From the NCBI GenBank assembly GCA_009840005.1, contig VXOR01000101.1, positions 1 to 64,000 on the forward strand: a stretch of DNA of 64,000 bases, written 5' to 3'. Source of the DNA: Gemmatimonadota bacterium. GTDB lineage: Bacteria; Latescibacterota; UBA2968; UBA8231. The translations under genes were made by a program, and so were the position numbers. Below the pieces are notes generated by a model that had not been told where the DNA came from, searched no databases, and saw only the letters and a list, made by a program, of their open reading frames with translations. The first letter of the stretch is position 1, and each line of letters begins with the position of its first letter. Positions 1 through 7,523 of the stretch are shown in pieces.

Positions 1-78
1 GAAACGGGCAGGCAACCAGAACATTTCAAAATTGCACTTACGAGTTGAATCCGCGCGATATTTCGCATTGCCTCCGAT

Positions 79-2199
79 TTGCTCTTGCCGATCCCCGACG
101 GCACGGCGAATGCAGTCCTCAACCGCCTCGCGCAGGCGGCCAGCGATCTAGCGGGATTGGGGGCTACCACCTTGCACGACCTTTCCGGGCGTATGTTCCA
201 ACGGCTCATCGCTGACCGGAAGTTCCTCGCCACGTTCTACACGCTGCCGACCTCGGCGGCCTTACTCGGCGAGTTAGCGATAGCCCGTTTGGACACGGAA
301 ACGGATTGGTCCGACCCGGATGCTCTCACTAGTCTCCGAGTCGCCGATTTGGCCTGTGGCACGGGTGCTCTGCTTTCGGCGGCGTATCGCGCTCTAGCGG
401 TGCGCTATCGGCGGACTGGCGGCGACGATCAGGCACTGCATCAGCAGATGATGGAACGTGCGCTCATTGCCTCGGATATTATGCCAGCGGCAACGCATCT
501 TACCGCGTCCATGCTGTCGAGTGCCCATCCGGGGACGACCTTTGGCCGCACTCGCGTTCACACCTTGCCCTACGGACAGCAGAGTCAGGAAAAGCGGCAT
601 ACGATGGCGTTGGGGGCACTTGATCTGATTGAGGATGACGCTGCGCCGTCGCTGTTTGGTACCGGTGCCACAGTGGCGCACGGCACGGGCGCGGATGTGG
701 AAACCGAGGGGAGCCAAGACATGATCCTCCCTCGCGAAATGGCGGATTTGGTGATTATGAATCCGCCGTTTACGCGGCCGACGGGTCGTGAAGGTTCTAG
801 TGTTGGCATTCCTGTTCCCTCCTTTGCTGGGTTGGGCACGACCGAAGACGAGCAGCGAAAAATGAGCAACCTATTAAACACCGTCCGAGCGAAACTGAAG
901 AAGAGGGGCTGCGTAGTCGGACACGGCAACGCTGGACTGGCGTCCAACTTCATCGACTTGGCCCACGCCAAGATCAAGCCTGGCGGCGTCTTGGCCCTGG
1001 TGTTGCCAGCCGTGTGTGTAGGTGGCGACGCTTGGGCGGGTGCTCGGCACTTGCTGGAACAAACTTACGAGGATGTGGCTGTGCTGACCATTGCGGCACA
1101 CGGCCAAACCGATCTGGCCTTTTCCGCCGACACGGGCATGGCCGAAGCCCTCGTGGTGGCTACTAAGAGGTGTGATGGCAGTCATGCAGGATGCAGAAAA
1201 GCACTATTCGTCAACCTCTACCACCGACCACACAGCCTCGCGGAAGCCTTTGAGATAGCGCGGGCGGTGTGTAGGCTACCCCAGACGCGGCAGGGACGGC
1301 TATGCGTAGGCGACAGCACCATCGTTGGTACGTACATCCGGGCACCTTTGAGCGAAGGCGGCTGTGCGTCCCTACGAGAAACTACACTCGCCGACGCCGC
1401 CCTCGGGCTGGTGGAAGGAACGCTCCGGTTGCCCCAAGGCTACACTGCACAGCTTTCTACATCGCGCCTTGGAGCCTTGGGCAAGCGAGGATTATATGCT
1501 CTTGACATCTCTGGAAATAACAGCAACGGAACCCCACGAGGACCGTTTGAAATCAGCCCCATTCAGGGGGTGCCGCAATATCCGGCGTTGTGGGGCCACG
1601 ATGCCAAACGAGAACGGAGCCTCGTCGTTCCACCCGATAGCGAAGGCGAGGTGCGCCCCGGCTGCGACGCCCATGCTATTAAGGTGTGGAACGTAACGGC
1701 CTCACGGCTGCACTTCAACCGCGATTTTCGGATCAACTCGCAGAGCCTCACCGCCTGTCTCACACCGGCCAAAGCGATTGGCGGTCGGGCGTGGCCCAAC
1801 TTCATCTTGGAACAAGAGGAGTGGACGCAACCTCTCGTCTTGTGGTCCAACACGACGTTGGGACTCCTCGCCTTCTGGTGGGTCGGCACCCGACAGCAGC
1901 AGGGCCGGGCGTGTCTGACGATCACTCAGTTGCCCCGCCTTACGGTCTTGGACCCGCGCTCTCTGGACCAAAATCAGCTAGCCCAAGCCGAGAGCATCTT
2001 TGAGCGGTTCAAGGAAAAGGAGTTTCTGCCAGCCAATGAGGCATATCGGGATGACGCTCGCCAAGCCCTCGACCGCGCCGTCTTGGTGGAACTATTGCAT
2101 CTTCCCGAAGCAGTCCTCGAACCGCTCGCCATTTTGCGCGACCAATGGTGCGCCGAGCCAAGTGTCCACGGCGGCAAGAAGACGCGGATTGACACTTAG
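79..2199 (+). CDS. N-6 adenine-type DNA methylase, possibly 5'-truncated
   Basis: This is a SAM-dependent DNA methyltransferase-like protein of 706 aa if read from TTG at 79. SAM-binding motif I is visible at residues 88-99 (VADLACGTGALL). Catalytic motif IV NPPF is at 228-231, preceded by DLVIM, which is the adenine-N6 type. The segment MFQRLIADRKFLATFYTLP near residue 40 resembles the region just before motif I in large (about 1000 aa) stand-alone or type I-like methylases. The rest looks like target recognition and C-terminal regions. The start is doubtful: no ATG or good ribosome site precedes it, the frame is open back to position 49, and a TGA lies at 46-48. The usual N-terminal helical part may therefore be lost or lie in another frame. 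No restriction subunit is visible. It could belong to a restriction or phage-defence system cut by the window edge. Confidence 0.8.
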   Translation: MLLPIPDGTANAVLNRLAQAASDLAGLGATTLHDLSGRMFQRLIADRKFLATFYTLPTSAALLGELAIARLDTETDWSDPDALTSLRVADLACGTGALLSAAYRALAVRYRRTGGDDQALHQQMMERALIASDIMPAATHLTASMLSSAHPGTTFGRTRVHTLPYGQQSQEKRHTMALGALDLIEDDAAPSLFGTGATVAHGTGADVETEGSQDMILPREMADLVIMNPPFTRPTGREGSSVGIPVPSFAGLGTTEDEQRKMSNLLNTVRAKLKKRGCVVGHGNAGLASNFIDLAHAKIKPGGVLALVLPAVCVGGDAWAGARHLLEQTYEDVAVLTIAAHGQTDLAFSADTGMAEALVVATKRCDGSHAGCRKALFVNLYHRPHSLAEAFEIARAVCRLPQTRQGRLCVGDSTIVGTYIRAPLSEGGCASLRETTLADAALGLVEGTLRLPQGYTAQLSTSRLGALGKRGLYALDISGNNSNGTPRGPFEISPIQGVPQYPALWGHDAKRERSLVVPPDSEGEVRPGCDAHAIKVWNVTASRLHFNRDFRINSQSLTACLTPAKAIGGRAWPNFILEQEEWTQPLVLWSNTTLGLLAFWWVGTRQQQGRACLTITQLPRLTVLDPRSLDQNQLAQAESIFERFKEKEFLPANEAYRDDARQALDRAVLVELLHLPEAVLEPLAILRDQWCAEPSVHGGKKTRIDT

Positions 2200-2297
2200 A
2201 AGCTGTTGAACTAAAACGAATATCGGTAACTTGCTTTGACAACCCGAGCGATCAAAGCGAATTGGCAAGGGTCTCAAAATGTGAAAGGAGCCGTAGC

Positions 2298-2762
2298 ATG
2301 ACACGGGAAAAGACGCGCAGAGACGATGTGGAACGTCTTTCCAAGGCGTTTCCTGATGCTTTAGTTGGTCTTAAGCAAAGTGATGAAGATGCAAGGAAAG
2401 AGGACTTACCGGTCCAACTTGCCAATGCCCTACGCGATCTTGACGAGTTAAACGACGAGGCGGTTGAAGAAGGAATTGAGCCGCCTTCCGAATCAACTAT
2501 TGCCAATGCAAACCGCCTGCTGCGAGTGATATATGACATATTGCCACGTCAATATTTGGTAGAGCTCCTGCCGGAGGGGATTATTGCCATCACCGTGCCC
2601 GGTGGATTTCAGCGTTCAGTTATGTTGCTGTGCGAATCCGACAGCGGTGCCCTGTGCTCAGTCAACATGAGCGGCAAACATCGATGCAAACGGTATTCAC
2701 ACGCAGACCAACTACCGGATAGATTTCTGAGCGAAGCCTTGAGCGAACTGGGACGGGGGTAG
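2298..2762 (+). CDS. Conserved hypothetical protein downstream of DNA methylase
   Basis: This is a 154 aa soluble protein of unknown function. ATG at 2298 is chosen because GAAAGGAG lies just upstream; an in-frame start at 2262 lacks a ribosome site. The first 60 residues are charged and helical. The second half (NANRLLRVIYDILPRQYLVE through a beta-rich stretch to the C-terminus) looks like a compact alpha/beta domain. I recall similar small proteins next to restriction or toxin genes but cannot name a family. It lies 98 bp after the methylase and 5 bp before another small ORF, so the three could be co-transcribed. Its base composition is visibly more AT-rich than the catabolic genes further right, consistent with an accessory patch. 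Confidence 0.65.
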   Translation: MTREKTRRDDVERLSKAFPDALVGLKQSDEDARKEDLPVQLANALRDLDELNDEAVEEGIEPPSESTIANANRLLRVIYDILPRQYLVELLPEGIIAITVPGGFQRSVMLLCESDSGALCSVNMSGKHRCKRYSHADQLPDRFLSEALSELGRG

Positions 2763-2767
2763 GATAG

Positions 2768-2941
2768 TTGGACCGAATAAGCCTCCCTCGGAGTATGTCC
2801 TCAGACGAGACTTTGGGGCGGGGCGTATTTTCAAGCAAACAGGCACGTCAAGCTAAAAATGGGATAGTTCCCCGCCGTGTATTTCTCGAACGGCATGGCG
2901 ATTGGCAAAGAGGCCAAAACAACAATGGCCAAGTTAATTGA
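2768..2941 (+). CDS. Small ORF, probable truncated partner of the preceding gene
   Basis: This 57 aa reading frame starts at TTG 2768 (in-frame ATG at 2795) and ends at TGA 2939-2941. A GGAT-like ribosome site overlaps the end of the upstream gene, five bases away. It reads LDRISLPRSMSSDE and then LGRGVFSSKQARQAKNGIVP and RRVFLERHGDW. The coherent basic/amphipathic composition and the tight spacing suggest a real coding region. I have a weak memory of longer proteins with this GxVFSSxxA...VPxRVFLE pattern paired with the preceding family. If that is right, this copy has lost its C-terminal half. Function unknown. Confidence 0.45.
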   Translation: MDRISLPRSMSSDETLGRGVFSSKQARQAKNGIVPRRVFLERHGDWQRGQNNNGQVN

Positions 2942-2965
2942 TTTACGACCGAAAGGAGCTTACTA

Positions 2966-3229
2966 ATGGCAAAAACGACGGTCGAAATTCCCGACCACAA
3001 AATGGCAGAGTTGGAAGCCTACAAAGATCGTCTAGGCGATCTATTGTTGCTAGGGTTGTCTCAGGTCAAAATTCAGGAAGCCCTGTTGCTCTATAAGCGG
3101 GGACTTATATCGATTGGCCGGGCAGCAGAAATTGCCGGTCTGACAGAACAGGAAGTGGTGCAACAGGCTCGGGCCTTTGGAATTCAACCTCGCTGGAGTG
3201 AGACCCAAGTTCAAGAAGAATTGGCGTGA
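2966..3229 (+). CDS. UPF0175-type antitoxin
   Basis: This 87 aa protein has a short N-terminal beta strand (KTTVEIPDHKMAE) followed by helices. The segment LLLLGLSQVKIQEALLLYKR then GLISIGRAAEIAGLTEQEVV is the UPF0175 signature: a short helix-turn-helix-like unit that binds DNA and neutralises a partner toxin. ATG at 2966 follows a good GAAAGGAG site. The stop overlaps the start of the next gene (GTGA), which is classic toxin-antitoxin coupling. The pair probably autoregulates its own promoter in the roughly 30 bp AT-rich stretch before 2966. It sits with the DNA methylase in an accessory patch. Confidence 0.8.
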   Translation: MAKTTVEIPDHKMAELEAYKDRLGDLLLLGLSQVKIQEALLLYKRGLISIGRAAEIAGLTEQEVVQQARAFGIQPRWSETQVQEELA

Positions 3230-3741
3230 AGGTCTTTTGTAATTCTGGCCCTCTGATGGCACTAGGTAAAATTGGTGCTTTGGATATTCTTTTCCAGCTA
3301 TTCGGTCAGGTAAGCATCCCTACGAATGTTCATCGAGAAGTCGTTATTGAGGGAGGGAGACAAGGACACATTGATGCAAAGAGGACCGAAATAGCAATTC
3401 GTCAAAAGCAACTCATCGTTGAGGAGGTAGCCTTTGATGACTTACCATTTGAGATCGCTTCACTGTCTCTGGATGCAGGTGAAAAAGAAGCCATTTATCT
3501 CAGTATGCAAGAATCGGGTAGCCTAATACTACTCGATGACCTGAAGGCGAGAGAAGAGGCAAAAAGGCTCGGTTTGACTGTCAAAGGCACATTAGGCTTG
3601 CTTGTTCAAGCCTATCGAGAAGACTTGATTTCCTCTGCTGAAGTCAATGCCTTTATGGAGACCATCATTACTCACGATGATATCTGGATTTCAGCCGATC
3701 TGTGTCGAGAGGTGCTCAAGAGAATCGACATAGGGCAGTAA
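3226..3741 (+). CDS. DUF3368 PIN-like toxin
   Basis: This 171 aa protein is translated from GTG at 3226, overlapping the antitoxin stop by four bases. The N-terminus VFCNSGPLMALGKIGALDIL matches the start of DUF3368/PIN-like nucleases (usually V-x-D/N-x-S/G-P-L-hydrophobic). The middle has the acidic LDAGEKEAIYLS helix, and ILLDDLKAREEAKRLGL then TVKGTLGLL is the typical C-terminal core. Acidic residues in these blocks would bind metal for RNA cleavage. The first motif carries N rather than D, a variant I recall in the family. Predicted role: ribonuclease toxin of a type II toxin-antitoxin pair with the UPF0175 protein. Activity is not proven by sequence. Confidence 0.8.
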   Translation: MKVFCNSGPLMALGKIGALDILFQLFGQVSIPTNVHREVVIEGGRQGHIDAKRTEIAIRQKQLIVEEVAFDDLPFEIASLSLDAGEKEAIYLSMQESGSLILLDDLKAREEAKRLGLTVKGTLGLLVQAYREDLISSAEVNAFMETIITHDDIWISADLCREVLKRIDIGQ

Positions 3742-3835
3742 CCCGCCTCAGTCGTTGCCCTTCTATAGGAAACTCCCATACGCTATCTGGAAATGTCCAG
3801 TGTCTGTCTGTATTCACTTCTATCAAGGGGAAAAA

Positions 3836-4501
3836 ATGATTGATCTAAGCAAGTACCGCATTATCGACTTATCACACGAGATGGTTCCCGGAGAGCAGAA
3901 AATCGACGGGCATTACCTGCACGGCGAGCCCTTTTTCGGACGCTCGGTGGAGGTGCAGGAGTTTATGGCCTACGGGGCCCGGATGCACTTCATTCAGAGT
4001 CAGACGCACAATGGCACGCACTGCGAGGGGGCCTACAAGTACTTGGATGAAGGGCCGGACATGGCTGGCATGCCGTTGGCGTCCTACATTGGCGAGGCCG
4101 TGGTCTGCGATTTGTCGCACAAGGGGACAGGGGAGGGAATCAGTGCAGACGAATTTCGCCGGACAGGAGTGAAAAGCGGCGATATTGTGCTGGTCCGCAC
4201 CAACCCCGAACACAGCGGAGAGCTGCCCTACTTCGAAGCCGAAGTGCTGGATTTTTTTATTAAAACGCGGATCAAATTGCTGGCTTCGAGCGGCGGTTTG
4301 TACTACGGTCCATCCTCTGTGCCCAACGCCCACATCGATGCCGAGCGCCGGCTGCTGCAAGAGGGCATTCCCATGGTGGACGCCCTCTTGGGATTGGAGC
4401 AACTCACCAAGGACCGCGTCTTTTTCATCGCCCTGCCGCTCAAGATGCAGCGAGTCACGGCTAGTTGGACCCGGGCCATTGCGCTAGAAGAGATCGATTG
4501 A
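3836..4501 (+). CDS. Cyclase-family (kynurenine-formamidase-like) hydrolase
   Basis: This is a 221 aa metal-dependent hydrolase of the PF04199 cyclase/KynB superfamily. ATG 3836 has an upstream AAGGGG site; a longer in-frame extension to 3755 has none. The start IIDLSHEMVPGE is the family's opening strand, and SQTHNGTHCEGAYKYLDEG contains the HxGTHxE metal motif (usually HxGTHxDxxxH, here with E). SGDIVLVRT and LLASSGGLYYGPSS are the later conserved strands. Members open amides or lactones and include kynurenine formamidase and isatin hydrolase, but nothing here fixes the substrate. It converges with the PhyH gene, four bases between the stops. Given the locus it may act on a sugar- or amide-derived intermediate. 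Confidence 0.8.
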   Translation: MIDLSKYRIIDLSHEMVPGEQKIDGHYLHGEPFFGRSVEVQEFMAYGARMHFIQSQTHNGTHCEGAYKYLDEGPDMAGMPLASYIGEAVVCDLSHKGTGEGISADEFRRTGVKSGDIVLVRTNPEHSGELPYFEAEVLDFFIKTRIKLLASSGGLYYGPSSVPNAHIDAERRLLQEGIPMVDALLGLEQLTKDRVFFIALPLKMQRVTASWTRAIALEEID

Positions 4502-4505
4502 GCGC

Positions 4506-5360
4506 TCAGCTCAGTGTGACGACTTCTTGGGTGACGATTTCCTTGGTGTGGGTAAAGGAGGCGGGTGAGGCCAGTTCCAAGGTCTCCGGCGAGAGGCGAG
4601 CCTTGACCTCTGGGGAGAAGCGGTCTAGACCGCCGCGCACGCTTTCGTGCTGCTGCATGTAGCGCAGCGTGAGAAAGCGGCGGTCCCGGTCTTCGGGCAC
4701 CCAGGAGAGCGCGCCGTGGGTGACCAATTCGGAGATGATGACCACATCGCCGGCTTTGGGCGTTACATTGAGCACTCCCTCGGGCACTTCGGTGCTGAAG
4801 TACTCGTCGTTGTATCCATCCTCTGTATAGCTTTCGGGGTAGAAAAGCGACCGCGGATAGTCGAAGTGGCTCTTGTGGCTACAGGGGAGAATAATAAGCC
4901 CGCCGTCGCCGGGATGGACGTCGGTCAGGTAGAAGAAGAAGACTAGATCATTGCACTGGACTTTGCCGCCGATTGTGCTGTAGCGTCCCTGCTCTGGATT
5001 GAGGGCCGGTGACCCGGGTACGCCGCCGTGCAGGGGATGGAAGGGCTTGCCGTGGACATCGACCATCAGATTGCCGCTGGTCAGGCGCGGTCGATCGTCG
5101 GTCAACTCCTTGAGGATGGGCCAAGTTTTGGGGTGTAGGGTCAGCGTTTCGAGGGCCTTGTCAAAGGCGAAGGCATTGATATACCAGTTGAAATGCTCGC
5201 GCTCGAGATTGATTTCGAGGCCAGCGGGCACCTCCTCCGGTGGCGTGTCAATGTAGCGCTGGGCCGCGTCTTGGGCCGCCTGCAATTCCGCGCCTTGCAG
5301 CACGCCTCTGAGGTGGAGGTAGCCGGTCAGGTCAAAAAAGTAGCGCTGTTCGGGGGTCAT
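4506..5360 (-). CDS. Phytanoyl-CoA dioxygenase family protein (PhyH), copy 1
   Basis: This 284 aa protein has the double-stranded beta-helix fold of Fe(II)/2-oxoglutarate oxygenases. Visible landmarks are MTPEQRYFFDLTGYLHLRGV at the N-terminus, FFFYLTDVHPGDGGL around 141-155, LPCSHKSHF at 158-166, THGALSW (His215, second facial His) and RRFLTLRY (2-oxoglutarate-binding Arg). The usual first motif HxD is replaced by H111-G-G113 in KPFHPLHGG. Aligning this to the third PhyH protein of the window places G113 exactly where Asp should be. It is a tandem duplicate of the next gene (52 bp apart, same strand). Such enzymes hydroxylate, or in HxG/HxA variants halogenate, small molecules; the substrate is unknown. 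ATG 5360 follows an AGAGG ribosome site. Confidence 0.85.
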   Translation of the reverse strand: MTPEQRYFFDLTGYLHLRGVLQGAELQAAQDAAQRYIDTPPEEVPAGLEINLEREHFNWYINAFAFDKALETLTLHPKTWPILKELTDDRPRLTSGNLMVDVHGKPFHPLHGGVPGSPALNPEQGRYSTIGGKVQCNDLVFFFYLTDVHPGDGGLIILPCSHKSHFDYPRSLFYPESYTEDGYNDEYFSTEVPEGVLNVTPKAGDVVIISELVTHGALSWVPEDRDRRFLTLRYMQQHESVRGGLDRFSPEVKARLSPETLELASPASFTHTKEIVTQEVVTLS

Positions 5361-5412
5361 GCTGTACCTCTTTGGGCAATGATTTGGAAGGAATGATGGC
5401 GCATCGATTCGT

Positions 5413-6270
5413 TCATACGGTCAATTCTAGTGTATCGCGCGTGGTGATTTCCTTGCGGTCGTTGAAGTCGCGCACGGCGATTAGTTCCAAGGTTTCGGGA
5501 GACAATTGGGCCTTGACGCCGTCGGGAAAGGGGTCGGAGGGGCCGATGTGCTGCACGCCGTAGCGCAGGGTGAGAAAGCGGCGGTCGCGGTCTTTGGGCT
5601 CCCAGGAGAGGGCACCGTGGGTGAGGTGTTCGGACATGATGACTACGTCGCCGGCTCTGGGCGTGGGATTGGTCACTCCTTCGGGCACTTCAGTGCTGAA
5701 ATAATCGTCGTTGTATCCCCCGTCTGGGGTGTAGCTTTCTGGATAGAAGTAGTGGAGTTCGCGCAGGAAATTGGCCTTGTGCGAGCCGGGTACGACAATG
5801 AGCCCGCCGTCGCCGGGAAAAACGTCGGTCAGATAAAAGAAAAACACCAAGTCGTTGTTGTATATTTTGCCGTCCTTGACAAAACTGCGACGCCAGCCCG
5901 GCCGGCCTTTGCGCAGGTCTGATTCGAGGCCCGAATGCAGGGGATGAAAAGGTTTGCCGTGGACATCGACCATCATATTGCCGCCGCCTAGCCGGGGTTT
6001 GCCGCCGGTCAGTTCGAGCAGGATGGGCCAAGTTTTGGGGTGCATCGTCAGCCGTTCGAGGGCTTTGTCAAAGGCGAAGGCGTAGAGATACCAGTTGAAG
6101 TGCTCGCGATTGAGGTCGATGCGAAAATCCGCTGGTAGCTGGTCTGGCGGCGTGTCGATGTAGCGCTGGCCCGCGTCTTGGGCGGGGCGGAGTTCGCTCT
6201 CACTGAGAACGCCGTGCAAATGGAGATAGCCGGTTAAATCGAAAAAATAGCGCTGTTCGGGGGTCATCAT
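5413..6270 (-). CDS. Phytanoyl-CoA dioxygenase family protein (PhyH), copy 2
   Basis: This 285 aa protein is a close paralogue of the downstream copy. They share MTPEQRYFFDLTGYLHL, the GGLIV-V-PGSHKANF strand, LTHGALSW and RRFLTLRYGVQH. The first metal motif again lacks its carboxylate: H112-S-G114 in KPFHPLHSG. It differs mainly by an insertion near residues 115-130 and by its C-terminus. It begins MM; either ATG 6270 or 6267 could serve, with a GGGAAACGAG ribosome region upstream. It is transcribed divergently from the Gfo/Idh/MocA gene with 155 bp between the starts, so both directions probably share a control region. The pair may oxidise a precursor for the catabolic operon. This is contextual inference. 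Confidence 0.85.
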   Translation of the reverse strand: MMTPEQRYFFDLTGYLHLHGVLSESELRPAQDAGQRYIDTPPDQLPADFRIDLNREHFNWYLYAFAFDKALERLTMHPKTWPILLELTGGKPRLGGGNMMVDVHGKPFHPLHSGLESDLRKGRPGWRRSFVKDGKIYNNDLVFFFYLTDVFPGDGGLIVVPGSHKANFLRELHYFYPESYTPDGGYNDDYFSTEVPEGVTNPTPRAGDVVIMSEHLTHGALSWEPKDRDRRFLTLRYGVQHIGPSDPFPDGVKAQLSPETLELIAVRDFNDRKEITTRDTLELTV

Positions 6271-6425
6271 CTCGTTTCCCTGTGATCATGGTGGCTGGTG
6301 ACTTATATTGATTCCGACTCTGTCGGACGTAAAAGTACAAGTAACCAAATACGGCTCCGGACTTCAAGGGGTTCCAACTCAAAACGGCCCTTGGCAGCCG
6401 GAAATTATCAATTAGGAGTCCGTTC
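6271..6425. promoter_or_regulatory. Divergent intergenic control region
   Basis: This 155 bp lies between the divergent PhyH copy 2 and the long plus-strand catabolic operon. It must hold promoters for both. A short perfect inverted repeat CCGAC-TCT-GTCGG lies near its middle and could be an operator. AAT/TATA-rich patches lie on either side. No confident -35/-10 pair was identified. Confidence 0.4.
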
Positions 6426-7523
6426 ATGGCCCGCGTGCGCATTGGTGTTTTGGGGTGTGGTGCCATAGCCCAGGTTCAGCACCTACCCAATCTGTTGGAA
6501 CTCGACGAGGAATTTGCCGTTCCCATTGTCTGCGACCTGTCCCCCGATCAGGCGGCTTACGTCGCCAAACGCTTTGCTATCCCCCGGCACGTCAGCACCC
6601 TCGACGACCTGCTAAGCACTGATATCGACGCGGTGCTCCTCTGTCATGCCGATCCCAAAAGCGACGCGGCAATTGCTGCTTTTGCCGTTGGCAAACACGT
6701 GCTGATCGAAAAGCCTATCTGCGCGTCTTTGCAGGAAGCCGACGCGATGATCGAGGCCATGCAACAAGCTGGCACCGTGGGCCAAGCCGCCTACATGAAG
6801 GCGTACGACCCGGCCTTTGCGCTGGCCAAACGGGAGGTGGAGGGTTTGGATTACAGCTTTATCCAGATCAATCACCTGCACCCGAGCAATTATCTCCACC
6901 TCGACCACTTTAACGTGCAGTACGCAGGTTCGCAGCGTTCCGAGATCGCCGCACAGCGCCAACGTGCGTATAAGGACACACTGCGTCAGGCTTTTGGCGA
7001 CCTCTTTGAGCAAGCTGAGCCGGTTTGTGGCATCACCTATGGCCTGATCCACGATCTCTACAGTTTGCGCACGATGGTGGGCTCGCCCCGCGCCGTGATT
7101 AGCACGGAAATCTGGAAGAACAACCGCTCGATTACCTCAGTGCTCGAATACGCCAATGGCGCGCGCTGTGTCATCAGTCGGGTTGACTTGGAAAAGTTGT
7201 GGGATTTTCGCGAGACCTTGGAGATCTACGGCGACGATAAGCGCGTGCTGCTCACCTATCCGACCGGTTTTTCGCGCCGCGTGCTTTCCACCCTAACTGT
7301 CCAGGGCATTGACGAGCACGGCACTAGCTACCGCAAAGAGCCGGCCATTCCCTGGGAGAGCGCCTTCACCGCGGAATTGCGCCACTTTCACGCCTGTATC
7401 ACCGAGGGGGTGGAGTGCCACACGCCGATCACTGAGGCGCGCCACGACGTGGAACTCATCATCGATATCACCAAAGCCTATATCACCGGCCAAGCTGTGG
7501 AGGGGAACTGTGCAAGGCAATAA
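6426..7523 (+). CDS. Gfo/Idh/MocA family oxidoreductase
   Basis: This is a 365 aa NAD(P)-dependent sugar or cyclitol dehydrogenase. The N-terminal Rossmann fold shows VRIGVLGCGAIAQVQHLP (residues 3-20). The EKPIC motif near residue 97 carries the conserved Lys of the family, and the C-terminal half is the alpha/beta substrate domain (YGLIHDLYSLRTM and later strands). Length is normal. ATG 6426 follows AGGAG at about nine bases. It opens a co-directional run of seven genes to 16386. The next gene overlaps it by 14 bp, indicating translational coupling. Likely role: oxidation or epimerisation of a sugar released by the glycosidase-like proteins that follow. The substrate cannot be read from sequence. 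Confidence 0.9.
   Translation: MARVRIGVLGCGAIAQVQHLPNLLELDEEFAVPIVCDLSPDQAAYVAKRFAIPRHVSTLDDLLSTDIDAVLLCHADPKSDAAIAAFAVGKHVLIEKPICASLQEADAMIEAMQQAGTVGQAAYMKAYDPAFALAKREVEGLDYSFIQINHLHPSNYLHLDHFNVQYAGSQRSEIAAQRQRAYKDTLRQAFGDLFEQAEPVCGITYGLIHDLYSLRTMVGSPRAVISTEIWKNNRSITSVLEYANGARCVISRVDLEKLWDFRETLEIYGDDKRVLLTYPTGFSRRVLSTLTVQGIDEHGTSYRKEPAIPWESAFTAELRHFHACITEGVECHTPITEARHDVELIIDITKAYITGQAVEGNCARQ

Noticed and set aside
7309..7509. Upstream extension of propeller copy 1
   Set aside because: These codons are an out-of-frame reading of the oxidoreductase C-terminus; GTG 7510 has a ribosome site.
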